Shown: positions 12,407 through 24,166 of the stretch, piece after piece
Numbering within the stretch: the stretch's first letter is position 1
Layout: each line of letters starts with the position of its first letter
From: Phallus indusiatus
Taxonomy: Eukaryota > Basidiomycota > Agaricomycetes > Phallales > Phallaceae
Reading direction: 5' to 3'
DNA: 64,000 nt
NCBI GenBank assembly: GCA_027605045.1
Contig: JAQFWX010000008.1
Span: 868,001 to 932,000, forward strand
The notes under the pieces: generated by a model
The model's input: the letters and a program-made list of their open reading frames with translations, nothing else
What the model was told of the DNA's origin: nothing
Databases searched by the model: none
Program-made: the position numbers and the translations under genes

Positions 12407-12820
12407 CTATCGGAGGCTAACGCGAAGTGGGATGGCGCTCCAGACGTGGGAGAGACGGCGCTGGAATCTGCCAATATGTTCTGCGTATCTCATGTATGCC
12501 TCCTCTGGGAGATCGAGCATGCCTGTGAATGGGCAGCATTCGATATCATTTTCGACGGGTAGAACGGTTAGTAAGTCTGCGACGCTGATGCGGGTGCGCG
12601 GGCTGGTGGGATCTGAGAGGAAAGTGCGCGAGCCAAAATGTTGGAATGGGCAGACATCGATTGTGCGTTCATATGAATTGTGGTTTCGTGCGACTGTAAT
12701 ATTAGAAGAAAGAAATGTTAGAACAAAAAAAGAATTAATAGAATAATTAAGTGGCACTTGCGTTGTACGAGGACGACCTGCTGACGGACGAGGGCGACTG
12801 CAAGAGTACCGGAGTTCATG
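12407..12820 (-). CDS. Possible small protein of unknown function
   Basis: A minus-strand open stretch ending at 12407 encodes about 95 residues that look protein-like (segments ISVADLLTVLPVENDIECC and LDLPEEAYMRYAEHIG) directly after a good branch-tract/acceptor (taatattacag) at about 12695. One consistent model is a tiny first exon, ATG AAC TCC G (about 12819-12810), joined across an intron of about 115 nt to this exon. The donor (GTACTC) is weak, and other 5' exons are possible. I do not recognise the family. The surrounding frame also runs open upstream as hydrophobic low-complexity sequence, which is probably intron or UTR. Treat this as a candidate only. Confidence 0.3.
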   Translation of the reverse strand, partial: HELRYSCSRPRPSAGRPRTTQVPLNYSINSFFVLTFLSSNITVARNHNSYERTIDVCPFQHFGSRTFLSDPTSPRTRISVADLLTVLPVENDIECCPFTGMLDLPEEAYMRYAEHIGRFQRRLSHVWSAIPLRVSLR

Positions 12821-12830
12821 AGAGGTGGTT

Positions 12831-15689
12831 TTGTTTGCAGCTAGGGAATATAGAGAGAAAAGGAACAGAAATAATATGGCTGAGGCTGGACAAGACTGGG
12901 GGATCAATTGGGCAAACTTTTGTAATGAGTAAAAACAAAATTGAAAGTGGGGGGTCTGGGTGTTTATATCAGGACGGGCTGGTAATTTTTTTTTGAGAAG
13001 AAAGAATACAATGGCGGGGGGCGAACACCCGTAACCCGTAAACAAAGGGTTGTGTCACACCCAACCAATTGACGGTGTATTGGTTATGCAACACATACAC
13101 ACGCCCACACACGTCCACACGTGACCGTCTCGGCTGTTTCTCTGCTACTCCGATCCGTCCTCGTCCTCCGATGCTGAGTGGGCCTGAAAGGACTGGCAGA
13201 TATGACCATGGATGACCCTGCACTCTCTCTATCCCTTCGTGCGCTGATCTCTGTTATGGCACACCCTTGTTTCTTGTCTCTTCTTAACCCCACACCCGTG
13301 CTCAGAACGACCCGCACATAGACGGACTACCACATATGTAATCAGATCCAGCACCCAAACCAGCACTACTCACCAGAACAAACCCTTTCCACTCCGCCGC
13401 GTGTTTCCTGTTGGCTCCTAACTCAAATACTTACTTACTTGTGAACAACCTGAGAACAACCTGCGCCTGGCTGCCTGATTCTCTGACTCCAGGTTTCAGA
13501 TGCGTTTTCTCCTTCCTTTTCCGTCGTCTTATCATATCATTATATCATCAAACTGGCAGCCTGCTTTATACTACTCGTAACCTTGCCGTTCTGCTCAATC
13601 AAACAATCATCGAATCAAAATCTCGACGTTTCCTTTTATTTCTTACTTCCCGGAACGTTGTTTTAATTATAGCATATTTTGAAACGGATCTAATGTTTTC
13701 TGAACCGAATAAGCACGTCCTCTTTTTCTACCATGGCTGATTATAATCATCGCTTTTTGCGATATCGAAACCTACCGCGACCCACGCCGAAAATGCACTC
13801 CGTCCGACGGTAGTTTTTTTTGAATAAAAAAAACATGCCATTCTTTTTTTTATCCGCGAGCTTATCTCTTCCGTCCCAACCCCGCACGGACAGCGAAGAC
13901 CAGGCTAAACAAATTACAAACAGCAGCAGCAGCAGCACAATGCCGTACTTTAGCCCCATGGCTATTCTTGCAAAAGAAGGAAAAAACGGAATAACAAAAC
14001 AAACAAGCGAACACAATCTCTGATAGCAAGCGGACGTGCTTCCTAATTTAGCTTCTCCTTGTTGTTCCCTCATCCTAAAACAATCATTTTTCGTTTCGCC
14101 ATCCGCATCAAATTTTTATCCGTATCAGCTATCAAGACTACGACTCTCGACTAGGGAATTCATCAGTTTTAACCTATACCAACCTAACTGTTCCACCTTG
14201 TGCTCCAGTTCCGGTTGCTTTTCGGCTCGTGCCCTAGCTTAGCCAAACTTGCCCTCTACAGACCCTGTTCATGAAGGGAAGGGCCGATCCCTTTTTGTGT
14301 CAAAAAGTGCCAGACGGTGCGCTTTTTCTGAATATAAAATGTATGGACCAAGTGAGTCATAAATGTGGTGTTTGGGTTGGCTTTTTTCATTTTTTTTCAC
14401 GTTTCATTTTTCATTATTCCGGTAATCACGTATATGGTATTACCGCTTATGGTTACCCTCTCTCTCTTTCGAACTTTTGGTCTTGACCTTTTTTTGCATA
14501 TTGCGACCGGGTATCAATTCTTGTATCCAATCATCCTGATCTTTCCGTTATGGATAGCTGAATAGGCATCTCTATTATTGATTGTTTATTAACTTTGGGG
14601 CGAATGGGGGCCCAGTTGCCGTGAGCTGCATTCGGTTGAGCGGCTCCATGTACGCAGCTTGTATTCCCTTTTACTCTTTTTAATTTCATAAAAGGGATAC
14701 CCTAATAGTTCGCGGTATCTTTTATCTTTTCTTATCTTGGGTTCTGGCTGGCATTAATTGCTTGCGTGCACTGAGAAGTGCGGGTGTCATTCATGTCATA
14801 AATGAAGAACAACGGCGAGCTTCTAGCACTGAGCACGTACATAATACCACTTTGCGTAGTACATGTATATCTGTTGGTACACACGCCTTTGGCATTGAGT
14901 CTCAAAGGCGTAAATGGGACAATGACAAAAAGAAAGGGAGGGTTTTTCACATATCGTCACGTTCTTGCATCAGAGGAATTTGACAAAACTAATTACTGAA
15001 CGAGTTCTAGCCAGTTTGAATTTGACTTTCTTTGTGTGTGTGTGTGTGTGTGCATTGTACATCGGCGTTGGGCTTCTATTGCTTCGGAAATCTTTTGAGG
15101 CTACAATCGGTGTGTGATTCTACTTTTTTTTGTCCTTTTTCTTTCGTGCTAGTGAACCAGTTTGTTTTGTTTGCCCCTTTCTTCCTTTGTCATAATTCAA
15201 TTGGATTGAGCTGACAGATTCGGATTCGGGCTCGAGCTCGGATTTGGGTTCTGGAGCGCGGTCGGTGATGCATTGATGTGGTGGCACATGGCTTGCGTCG
15301 AACCAACTTGTAGCCGAACCTCCCATTGAGCAGTTGAGCCGTCGAATGTGGATATTCATATATTTTTATAATTATGAAGCGTGCTCTTTTGAACCCAAGT
15401 TTGACTGTCTTCAACCTAAATTAAGGTATTTGTCAATGTACTTGAATGAAAGGGCCCAGGTACCCGACGCGGGCCTAAGAAAATTAAGAATCCCTTTCAG
15501 AGGAAAATCATTACACATCTCATCATCAGTAATCTGGATTCTGGACTGAGTGCATGAAAAAAAAAGAAAAATACCCGATTACCCGATGCCCTTTCATAAA
15601 TGCTTTGTTTGTTCCTAATCGAGTTCATTTTGATTTGACGTGGTTCAAGTATGTCGTACAAAGGTGAAGGACTCCGGACAGACGCGTGA
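12831..15689. other. Long region without recognisable genes
   Basis: Almost 2.9 kb with no credible coding sequence. It contains CT/TC-rich tracts, a CACACGCCCACACACGTCCACAC-type stretch at about 13090-13150 that resembles 23470-23530, and a (TG)n microsatellite at about 15033-15052. The stretch 13.15-15.69 kb separates two pieces of sequence that are adjacent upstream of VMA12 and at 23.5-23.7 kb, so part of it could be an insertion. Confidence 0.45.
15033..15052. repeat. (TG)n microsatellite
   Basis: An uninterrupted TG dinucleotide run of about ten units in otherwise non-coding sequence. Confidence 0.85.
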
Positions 15690-15830
15690 CGAAGTGACTT
15701 CATCGCGGCTTGCCGCTTCGCGTCACCGACAATGATCCATTCACCAGTACCACCAAAACGAATTTTGAACGACAAATACGCGCAGGGCTTTTCTTTCTTA
15801 CCGTCTTTCTTTTCCAAAATGTCATGAACG
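15690..15830 (+). repeat. Duplicated VMA12 5' flank and start region
   Basis: Read on the plus strand, this segment matches the sense strand of the VMA12 upstream region (63841-63920) through its 5' UTR and start. Shared strings include GCCGCTTCGCG, the ATTC(A/G)CCAG stretch and the CTTACCGTCTTTCTTT block ending at an ATGTCA equivalent at about 15820. The VMA12 reading frame is lost immediately after that point. A second relative lies at 23586-23665. This is a promoter/5'-end fragment, not a gene. It precedes the broken BRAP2 gene. Confidence 0.6.
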
Positions 15831-16288
15831 ATTATAGCCTTTGATTCCGCTTGACCAAAGGCTACCACACTACTTCTCCAAGTCCCGAGTCCGATTCCGA
15901 TTCCTCATTGGCCCAAAACATCTATTTGAAAAATTACCCTCGCACCGCCATTTAGCGAATCATACTCATCATTATACCGATTTCAATAACCAAGGAAAGA
16001 CGACGAACGATTAGAGATTTGGTAGTAATGTTATTGATTGGCTGGATTCGGAAGAGCCTGAGCCTACGAGCATCCAGGAGTCTGATTTGAGAATGGAACA
16101 GGAGAACACTCAGGCTTCTGTTTCTAAACTTTAGCGTAGGTTTTTGAATCTTATTTTTTCTCTTTAAGGATCTAATCCTACTTTCTCGTGGAGAAGAATA
16201 AACCTGTTGTAAGGAACGTAGATTAATCCAGGTCACCAACCCTCCAAAACGCATATCCTCTCACAAGGAAGCACATTCTTCAACGATC

Positions 16289-17974
16289 ATGACCGGAAAG
16301 AAGAAGAGGAAGAGGAGAAAAATGAGAACACCAACCCTTCTTCTTCAAATGAATTTGAAAACCCATTGAAATTAGATGCCGTTGTTAAAGTGGGGGATTC
16401 AAACGATGGAACGACTCTTGCTGTTCTTGCTGTGCCGTCATATATGACTTTTATTGCTCCTGCTTCGGAGAGTGTGGCACATCTGAGGATGATTCGGTGA
16501 CTAAACTCCGTTTTTTTGGTCTTTTGGGAACTAACGATCTGTTCTGTCCTTTTAGCGATTCGTCGCCAAATCGCTCAATAGTGTTGCTCAAGCTCAGATC
16601 CCGGGACAACGCCGTTCTCTTCTCACAAGAATACAATGACCGTCCGTTCAATGTCTTAGAGGTACGTGCGTATATACATAACAATCCGTCAGAATACTAT
16701 TCACTAACAAAGCCCAGTGAGATGTTACGTAGTCAATGTGAAATTCATCAAAATTGAATCAAACGATGCCACATCTCTCGCTATATCCCGTCTGGCCACT
16801 GCTCAGAGCAATTTACATGAGCTTCCCAGTTGTCCAGTTTGCCTTGAACGGATGGACACGTCCGTTACGGGACTTGTAACAGTGCCGTGTTCGCATACTT
16901 TCCATTGTATGTGCTTAACCAAGTGAGGAGACAGCAGGTTAGCATATTCTATCACACTCTCCTTTTTGTCGATCTGCTGACTCAAATTGTGTATTGAATT
17001 ACAGATGTCCAGTGTGCCGGTATTCCCAGACACGTCTTTCAGCGCATGGCACAACCACAGCACAACGTCACAGTCGAACCGCATCCACCGCCGCCGATGA
17101 CTCGCAAAAATGGACCTTCGCTGTCCGTCTGCTTCGATTGCTCTTCGACGTCTAATCTCTTATCTGCGGGAAAGTGGGCTGTGGACGATACGATCGAGCC
17201 CACGCCCACGCGCACTAAGTTGACAATGCACTGGTATTCTCTCGAACTCGAGACACAGCGACTTTGGGATTACGCGGGAGATGGATATGTGCATCGGTTG
17301 ATTCAGAATAAGACGGATGGGAAATCTGTCGAATTGTCTTCTGCTTCTGTTATGACAAACGCTACTATCACGACGACGATAGGAAGTGATACCGATGGGT
17401 CAAGATTAGGTCCTACGTCTATTGATTCGATGCATGCGGAAAAGATGGGAAGCGATTGGAATTGAGTATTCGTATCTGCTTACGTCGCAGGTGGATTCGC
17501 AGCGGGGATTATTATGAATAGCAGAAGAGTCATTTGGAGAATATACTTATATCCGCACAGGATTAGATTGATGTGCTTGAGAAAGAGGAAGAGCAGGTTG
17601 CAGGATGGCAGTGCGAGAAAACGAGAATCGAGAAGCGGTGTGAGAAGTTTATGGAGGTTGCGGGAACGTTGGAGAGGGAGTTGAAAGAGGAAGGAGCTGT
17701 TAGTGAGAGGTTGATGAAGAATTTGGAGAAGGTGAAGCAGAAAGCGGAGATGGCTGAGGTGGAGAGGAAGAAGACTGAGGGTTGGTGAGCTGGAGGAACA
17801 GGTGGGGGATTTGATGATTTATTTGGATGTGAAGGAGAAGATTTATACTGCTGTTACTGGAGATACTGGCGACGGAAATGGTGGTAGTAGTGTGTTGCAG
17901 GAGGCAGCTGGTGGACTGTTAGAGGATCGCGAGAGCGAAAATATTGCGAAGGGTAGGACTAGTAGAAAGCCATA
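16289..17974 (+). pseudogene. BRAP2/ETP1-like RING and UBP-zinc-finger ubiquitin ligase, broken
   Basis: The layout of the BRCA1-associated protein 2 (yeast Etp1) family is recognisable in order. It has an RRM-like N-domain (GTTLAVLAVPSYMTFIAPASE, HLRMIR, SPNRSIVLLKLRSRDNAVLF), a complete C3HC4 RING (CPVCLERMD through CSHTFHCMCL to CPVCRYSQ), UBP zinc-finger remnants, the signature [17 protein letters not shown], and a C-terminal coiled coil of Glu/Lys heptads ending KGRTSRKP. Breaks visible are TGA at 16924-16926 where the RING has a conserved Trp, a frameshift across the UBP finger (the [10 protein letters not shown] frame is out of phase with what follows), a TAG after DYYE in the coiled coil, and a short deletion after PSYM. 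It is therefore a dead copy unless these are sequence errors. A 5' duplicate lies at 24167. Confidence 0.85.
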
Positions 17975-18002
17975 ATTTATATATTGTATTTTCAACAACA
18001 AA

Positions 18003-18730
18003 AGATGTATCATTGACAAACATTATTATATCATTCTTCTTATTAGAATCCTGTCTATCGTACTATTACACGCGTCAGCTCTCTCCTATTAGTGGGATAG
18101 ACGACCAAGAGACCTTTGTCAGTTAAAGGAACGAAGGCGATAATGCAGAAAAAATAAAAACATTCCACGAATCTTGTAGTTGGATTGGACGGGAACGCAA
18201 AGTGTAAAGGTGGATAAGTAAAAAGTACCAAACCCACTTTCAAGTCGAGGGCGAAAACAAATTTACAGGGCCATTGTTCATGGAACAACACAAACGAATA
18301 GCCAATGCAACAGAGATTAACGATAAGACCTACGAAAAACAGAACAGAGACCAACGGAGACCAATGGCAGATTGGCGACGAGTCCAATGAAGATTAGCTG
18401 AAACAAAGTAGGAAGACTAGGCGAAAAGAACGAAACACGGTAGAGTTAGTGCCCTGGTCAAACTTGAGAAACGGTGAAATACTGAACACGGATACGATAT
18501 GAACCAGTCGGAGACAATTATATGCGCGGATTTGTGAGGATTTCCTTGAAATATATCTTACCTGCTTCCACCATGGAACAAAGTAGAGGGGAAGGAAGGA
18601 TGCCCATGTATTTAGGATGTAAGGAAAGGTAGTAAGAGTAACTATAGCGTTCAAAACTCACCCGGACACAGCAAATCAGCCATGGCGTAATTGGGGACGG
18701 CAGTATTGTTGACGAATTGATCCATCACAC
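18003..18730 (-). other. Hydrophobic minus-strand frames, possible membrane-protein remnant
   Basis: Three hydrophobic segments lie in minus-strand frames: MDQFVNNTAVPNYAMADLL near 18727, PYILNTWASFLPLYFVPWW near 18620-18560, and a stretch of about 100 residues from 18387 to 18055 with several predicted membrane spans (VSVLFFVGLIVNLCCIGYSF and others). Some boundaries have GT-AG candidates, but I could not assemble one clean model, and one intron would be only 20 nt. This could be a decayed multi-pass membrane protein. I do not recognise the family. Confidence 0.25.
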
Positions 18731-19403
18731 TGCCACTATCTCATGATAGATACTGCTTCAGCAGGAAATCCGCTTGACTTGAGTACGCCGATTGTGTGTA
18801 CAGTCAATTCGAGGACTCGGGTACTATGAGCGATGGTAAAGTTGACGTGTCAGGGTGATCGTGATTCGTGAAGAAAGTTAGAATGATAAAAAGCTTGAGG
18901 ACTTTACGGTGCCAAGAGCTGGATTGAGCTAGAATGATAAAAGCAACGAACAGAACTGATGGCTCCAGAAATCGCACATCTACTGCGATGGGTACTAATA
19001 AGATGGATTCTGGCGCCCGTGAAATGACACGCTGTTGCTGTTCCGGCGCTTCCTCCGAGCTTTGAATGAAGAACGTACGGTGGTACGTTCGGTCTGAGAG
19101 TGTAGATTGTTTGCTAATGAATATGTTATAGAATGACACAACACTCGAGATCTTTGCTAACTTGACTGCTTTCGTTGTACGTATTTGCTTCGTACTTACA
19201 GTGTTCACAGCCACAAATCAAGTATCGAAGAAGCCTTTGACGGTTTGATTGGAAAATCAATGCGGTCGAGTTCGCGGACACATGCGCATTTGAGGCGGCG
19301 GTGCAGTTAGTTTCTCCTTCACAGGCATAGAACAAGCGCACATCTGCCATAAGTAATAACAACACGAATCGATTCACCCCATACACACGATCCGTCTCCA
19401 GCT
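18731..19403 (+). promoter_or_regulatory. Upstream block of array copy 1 (type I promoter)
   Basis: This block is repeated upstream of copy 3 (about 29790-30469) and, inverted, upstream of copy 6 (about 56888-57580). Shared landmarks include a CTTCAGCAGGAAATC-type stretch, TTCCGGCG(C/T)(C/T)(T/C)CCTCCGA, an acaaatcaagta(t/c)cgaagaagcc segment and the proximal CGATTCACCCCATAC followed by TCTCCAG just before the ATG. Such conservation in non-coding DNA shows that the gene was duplicated with about 0.6 kb of its promoter. The minus-strand open frames in it are by-products. Confidence 0.6.
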
Positions 19404-22229
19404 ATGGGTTTTCAGAAGAAGAGGTCTCCTATCCCCCAGAATGAACATGAGGCATCAGCTTCAACCGCAGTATCTGTTAAGCGGAGCGAAACTGACTGGA
19501 TATCTAACGCCGTCCAGGTTGTTGAATTGATTAGTGCGGTGGGGGGTCTCACACCATTCCCATATCTAAAGAGTGCGGCGGAGGCATTCAAGGTTCTACT
19601 AAAGCCTATCCAAGTGAGTCAGTCATTAGATCTCGACTCGTGAGTGCTGATAGGAAATAAGCAAATGAAACAAAACCGAGACGATTTCAAGGCTCTGACA
19701 ATCAAAGTCACGAATATTCTTCGACTACTTCATGAGGAAACCGAAAAGGATTATGAAGCCGCGCCAGATTCATTCAACAGCTTTGAGAAAGGTTGTGAAG
19801 AATTTTACAGGTATGCAATTCTGCTCATATAAGAAATTTACCAGCCTGAATCCACTTAAACAGATGCTTACTAGCCATCTCAAATGATCTCGAGTCATTC
19901 AATAAATCATCTAGACTAAAACCCCTTTGGAGATATTTCGCAGCTGAACGTGAAAAAGATTTATTGGCACGTTATCAAAGTCAGATAGACGAGTGTCGGA
20001 GCAATCTTGTGGTGCGCACGAATATACTCACGCAGATCTTGGTTTCATTCCAGTCCTACATCTAGTTTACGGGTGTCATACGTCTCCAAGGCAACATGGA
20101 CTCTGGTGTAAGTCGGATTGCTCATTCGTGTTCTGAATTCTTCTGAAAGTGGCCAGTTCGAAAGAATCAGACCGGGCGATCTATACGCGCTCAAGAATAT
20201 TTTGAATGGACAAGTTGAAGTTGAACACTGGGAGGTCCGATGGAAACAAGAGGGTCAAACACGAATGGTTCGTGTCTACAAAGGTCGCGATGCTGATTCC
20301 GTGCGTGTCACAAAATATTGCCACTTTGTCGATCTATTCTTATCCTCTCAACAGAGATTCAAAGCAGAAAAGGAGTTATATTCGCGATTTCGGTAATACA
20401 CTCGTCTCTTGCGAAATAGTTATAAACTGTAGCTCATTCTTCATGCAAGCCATCCAAACGTGTTGCAGCTATTCGGTACAATCACATCAAAAGAAAGCCC
20501 TGGGCTTGTCTTTCACAACCGTTCGTTTATGTCACTTCACTAATGAAAATCAAAACTTACTATTTATGTTTATAGCATGGTGTATTCCAGCCAATCAATT
20601 CAATCCAAGATTCAGCGATGCATTGGATCGATACATGGATTTGCACCTTGCAGTGAGCTCCCACAATATTTGATGAAATTTCTTCTTCAATTACATCTTA
20701 GGGTTTGTCTTATCGAGTGAGCTTGAACCAACCACGGTTCCGCCAATTTTTTGTATCTCACCATTTGCCTTACGCTTACAGGAAGGCTGTCTCTACGTGG
20801 CAAATGGTATATCTCACCATGCCATTATGTCTTGGCAGCATCTGTCATTCTCTCGCGTGTTTATCGGTTTCAAAGACCGTGAGGATGGATATTTTGCCTC
20901 TGGTTATGTGAATGTTCTAGACGGACGCAGGATTGTCGTATTTGTTAGTTCATTTTTCTCATCTCTAAAGGCATGAAAATTTTCTATTGTGAATTCATTC
21001 TTCAATACCAGGAATGGTCGCCGAATATCCTACAAGTTGCCCCTGCCCCTCAGTGGGGGATTGCGCGTATTGACATTATGTCTAGAGAGTTCACCAAGAT
21101 TAAGGAAAGACTAAACATGCTGCATTTGTCTGAAAAGTCGAATTCTCCTTTGGACCCTTCTTTCTTATGGGATATCTATGGTCTCATAGATGTCTTTATA
21201 TGGAAGGACGTCTCTGCACCAGCATATACTGTCTACACCGGTGACATTCTATTGGCCCATCAACACGACGATACACTTGACGCTTCGGATGCATCTATAT
21301 TAGGGTTTATTCCATGTGAAGAACCAACCTGGATTGTTCGTAAAAAAATACTACATACAAAATTGATCGTCGAAGATTGTGGTGAACATTTCAGGTATAG
21401 CACGTTTCTCATCATGTAGCGGTACTGAATATCACTTGAATGTTTTCAGGATCCGCGTTCCTGTAGATACAGCAGGCATTTCGGTTACCGACAATATCCA
21501 GACAGTGGTGGTTGAATGTGATGTTGGATATTCGTATCGTGCTGCTTGGAGACGATTGGCTCGTGCATATGTCAGTCAAATTGGCTACTTACTTGCAAGA
21601 ACCGATGGAATGCATGATTCTTGTGATGTTTGCGTTGGTAGGCCAATTCCACTACTATCATGTCATTTGTATAGATGATTTATTCAAACATACGGTCACT
21701 GTAGTTACTGGATTCTCGTGGCAGATCCAGATTCCTCCCAGGCTCAGGTGTTCGGTTGGAACTTTGGAGTATAAAGAGTTGTACTTCTTTATTTTGAAAC
21801 CGGCGATGCACGATAAAACGCTGGGTACATACTGGTCTCTTGATCGTTCAGGGTCCGAGAGACTATATTATTCTGATATGGGCACCCTCGGTTTCGACTC
21901 AAATTCGTTCAGAGTTCAAATTCGTCGAACTCTCCGTGTGCTTGATATTAGTTACGAAGATTTTGAGTATATCCAGGAGGCTCACACTGTGTTGGGCATC
22001 GATCCAAAAAGCGATGAAGCTGCTCGTATTTTAGGTCTTCCTTTAATATGTTCTATTCAACCTGAATCAGGCGATGTATCTGACGGTGAGCCTAATTGAG
22101 TCGTAACTGCTGCATCAACTTCTCACTTTTCCGCAAGATTCTGATCAAGATACTGATAGCTCTGAATTTTATCATACAGCAGAGGATGAAGCAGAGGGTG
22201 GATCAGTCGACGCTTGTGAGACTGAGTAA
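19404..22229 (+). CDS. MLKL/HeLo-like 4-helix domain plus pseudokinase-like protein, array copy 1
   Basis: Fourteen exons can be followed with consistent phases; the first are 19404-19613, 19662-19810 and 19864 onward. Roughly 700 residues are encoded. Residues of about 30-150 form an all-helical domain (TDWISNAVQVVELISAVGG, then TPFPYLK, then MKQNRDDFKALTIKVTNIL) of the type known as MLKL_NTD/HeLo-like in fungi. Next is a kinase N-lobe: MVRVYK keeps a beta3-type lysine, AEKELYSRFRHPNVLQLFG keeps the alphaC glutamate. No glycine loop, HRD or DFG is seen in the C-lobe. The last part of about 350 residues (GDILL, FRIRVPVDTAG, VTGFSWQIQIP, TYWSLD) is not recognised. The C-terminus is acidic (FYHTAEDEAEG). 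The promoter and N-terminus match copies 3 and 6; the C-terminus matches copy 2. No stop or frameshift was found. Function is inferred, possibly membrane-active cell death or its control. Confidence 0.75.
20702..20716 (+). other. 15-nt microexon of array copy 1
   Basis: Exon 9 of copy 1 encodes five residues (GLSYR) between a tcttag acceptor and a gtgagc donor. Equivalent 15-nt exons sit at 26080-26094, 31781-31795, 49565-49579, 55558-55572 (minus) and 59363-59377. They are phase 0, so skipping them would not shift frame. Confidence 0.65.
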
Positions 22230-22639
22230 TATCACTGCAGTCACATCCGCGACTAGTAGTTTGGTAGTAAATTTGTTTAAATACATACATCTATATTTTA
22301 TCCTACAAATAAATTATTGTAGGAAGGTTATCTTCATAGACCGTAAATCCACCGTCGCCATGAGCCTTGAACCCTGTACAGAATAGGCTGACAATCGACT
22401 CACATCATGATTATTATCGGTCAAGTACAGGTTTACCGTTCTAGCCTTGACACCGTTCGCAGATCGACCGACACCTGACATCTAAGATGCGTGCGCTCCA
22501 TGGATATCAGAATTGAAGCGGTCCTATTCACGTTCTCAAACACATACATACGGCGGTCACTCGAATTCTTCTCGCACCTGATTTGACGAACGTGAGGTAT
22601 CCAGTGACTATCTACCCGTTGCCCACAGCCGCGCAGACA
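22230..22639. repeat. Shared 3' flank of array copies 1 and 2
   Basis: Non-coding sequence after copy 1 that is repeated after copy 2 (27672-28110). Common pieces include TTATCTTCATAGACCGT, CACCGTCGC and CCTGTACAGAA. It links the gene to the ARP9 remnant on its far side and so marks the duplicated unit. Confidence 0.55.
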
Positions 22640-23290
22640 CATAATAAGCGTCTTCTGCGAGTTGAATCAGCCTACTATTCCCCCGTATTGTTCTGCACGC
22701 ATTGCCTACATATTTGTATTCGTTGACGAAGAACATTATGCATACGCAGGGTAGCATGGACACAAAGTGTTATCGGTGACTCGTTAGGCTGTTTACGGCG
22801 ACGACCCAGACGCGGGAACAAGATGTATTTCCTGTAAACATCAGAGGCTAGCCTCTACAAGTCGTCAACGTCAATACCCACCAGTGCTTCTACCTGTGAA
22901 CAGCAACAGATATCCTTCATTCAACGGCCAACATTTTCACCAGATGCAAGTGCATCATCCGATTGTTGGACACCTTCGCACTCGGCACGGGACTGGGTGG
23001 TTTACGAGAACGATTGAGGTGCTGAGCGGAACTGAAAACAACCATTTTCGTAAAAGATTGTCCACCCTGGGCGTTGAGGGTGTTTTGTGTAAGTATTTTA
23101 GCTTACAGGAGTATAAGTAAATAGTATGCTCTATATATAAATATTTAGCTCACCTCTTCTCTAGTAGTCGGCACGAACGACTAGAGAAGAGGTGACGCGC
23201 TTCACTACGCGTATGGGCGTGTCAGTAGCGTCTATTTCTCTAGATTCTGACATTTTGCGTAGTTCAATGCGTGTTGGCACCTCCTGTTAT
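22640..23290 (-). pseudogene. ARP9 remnant 1 (heavily deleted)
   Basis: It is colinear with the better preserved ARP9 remnant at 28172-29096 but lacks about 430 bp of the middle. The sequence around 22720-22850 (ACATTATGCATA followed directly by GGGTAGCATGG and CGTGAAC-type strings) joins what are the two ends of the other copy. The 22870-23090 part matches its 5' exon region. About 165 bp of extra sequence carrying a perfect hairpin interrupts it near 23086-23253. Nothing here could be translated into a useful product. Confidence 0.6.
23150..23195. repeat. Perfect 16-bp inverted repeat (hairpin)
   Basis: TCACCTCTTCTCTAGT at 23150-23165 is exactly complementary to 23180-23195, with a 14-base loop. 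It lies inside a segment of about 165 bp that is present here but missing from the homologous stretch at 28930-28940, so the whole segment is probably an insertion (flanks read TTTTGTGTA and TTTTGCGTA). Confidence 0.75.
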
Positions 23291-23469
23291 CTCTGTCTAA
23301 AGCGCTCGAAAGGGAAAAAAAGAGTACTGTATACACAGGATTGGTGAAACAAGAGGAAAGTCACTGACACTGACGCCTGAGCGAATATATCGTCTGCTGG
23401 ACTTCAAGTTGAAGCTTGAAGCTTGATGACGATAACGCTGGACTCCCGAGAAGCACCTAGCAGACATCC

Positions 23470-23665
23470 GAGCAAAAACACGCCCACATGTTCACACATG
23501 GCCATCTCGACTGTTTCTCTGCTTATATGCCGCGAGCTCCGCAGGACGTTGGTGCCGGCACGGCACCTTCGCTCACTAACTAATGGTGAATTCACCACGG
23601 CCTACCGCTTCGCGCGGAACCGATCTATCCACCAGCACCACCAAAACGAGCTTTGAGCGACAAAC
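23470..23665 (+). repeat. VMA12 upstream-like block, second copy
   Basis: Runs colinear with the sense strand upstream of VMA12 (about 63985 down to 63840): a CACGCCCACA stretch, TTTCTCTGCT, GGTGAATTCACC and GCCTACCGCTTCGCG. The first half also resembles 13090-13150 and the second half 15690-15770. It stands in front of the second BRAP2 fragment, as the first block stands in front of the first. Confidence 0.5.
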
Positions 23666-24166
23666 ACTAGCAGGAATATTTCTTTTTATCTTCCTAAAAC
23701 CACACGTAGTACTAAGTCCGGGACCGAGTCTTTATTGGCCCAAACATCTATTTGAAAAACTACCCCTCGCGGCGCCATTTAGCGACCGATACTCATTATT
23801 ATACCGATTCTAACAACGAAGGAAAGACGACGAACGATTGATTCATTGAGATTTGGAAGTATCGTTATTGATTGGCTGAATTCGGGAGTCAAGAGCCTGA
23901 GCCCACCGAGTCTGATTCAAGAATGGAACAAGAAGCTTCTATTTCTAAACTTTTGTGTAAGCTTTGAATTTTATTCTTCCCTACGAAAGTTTCTAATTTT
24001 ACTTTCTCGTAGAAAAGAATAATCTGTAAGGAACGCAGATAATCCAGGTCATCAGCTCTCCAAAACGCATATCTTCTCACAAGGAAGCACATTCTTACCC
24101 GAAGGCGTTATACACATCTATCGACACAACTCACAACTATAATCAAAACAACGCGACTTTACAATC

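Noticed and set aside
12202..12474. 90-codon serine-rich minus-strand frame
   Set aside because: It overlaps the better candidate exon in another frame and is low-complexity.
18003..18730. Pheromone receptor (STE3) gene next to the array
   Set aside because: Hydrophobic spans suggested it, but no STE3 motifs are present and no clean exon model could be built.
19126..19386. Minus-strand open frame of 86 codons, with relatives at 30256 and 56950
   Set aside because: It recurs because the promoter block is duplicated. The frames are not conserved between copies, so it is not a gene.
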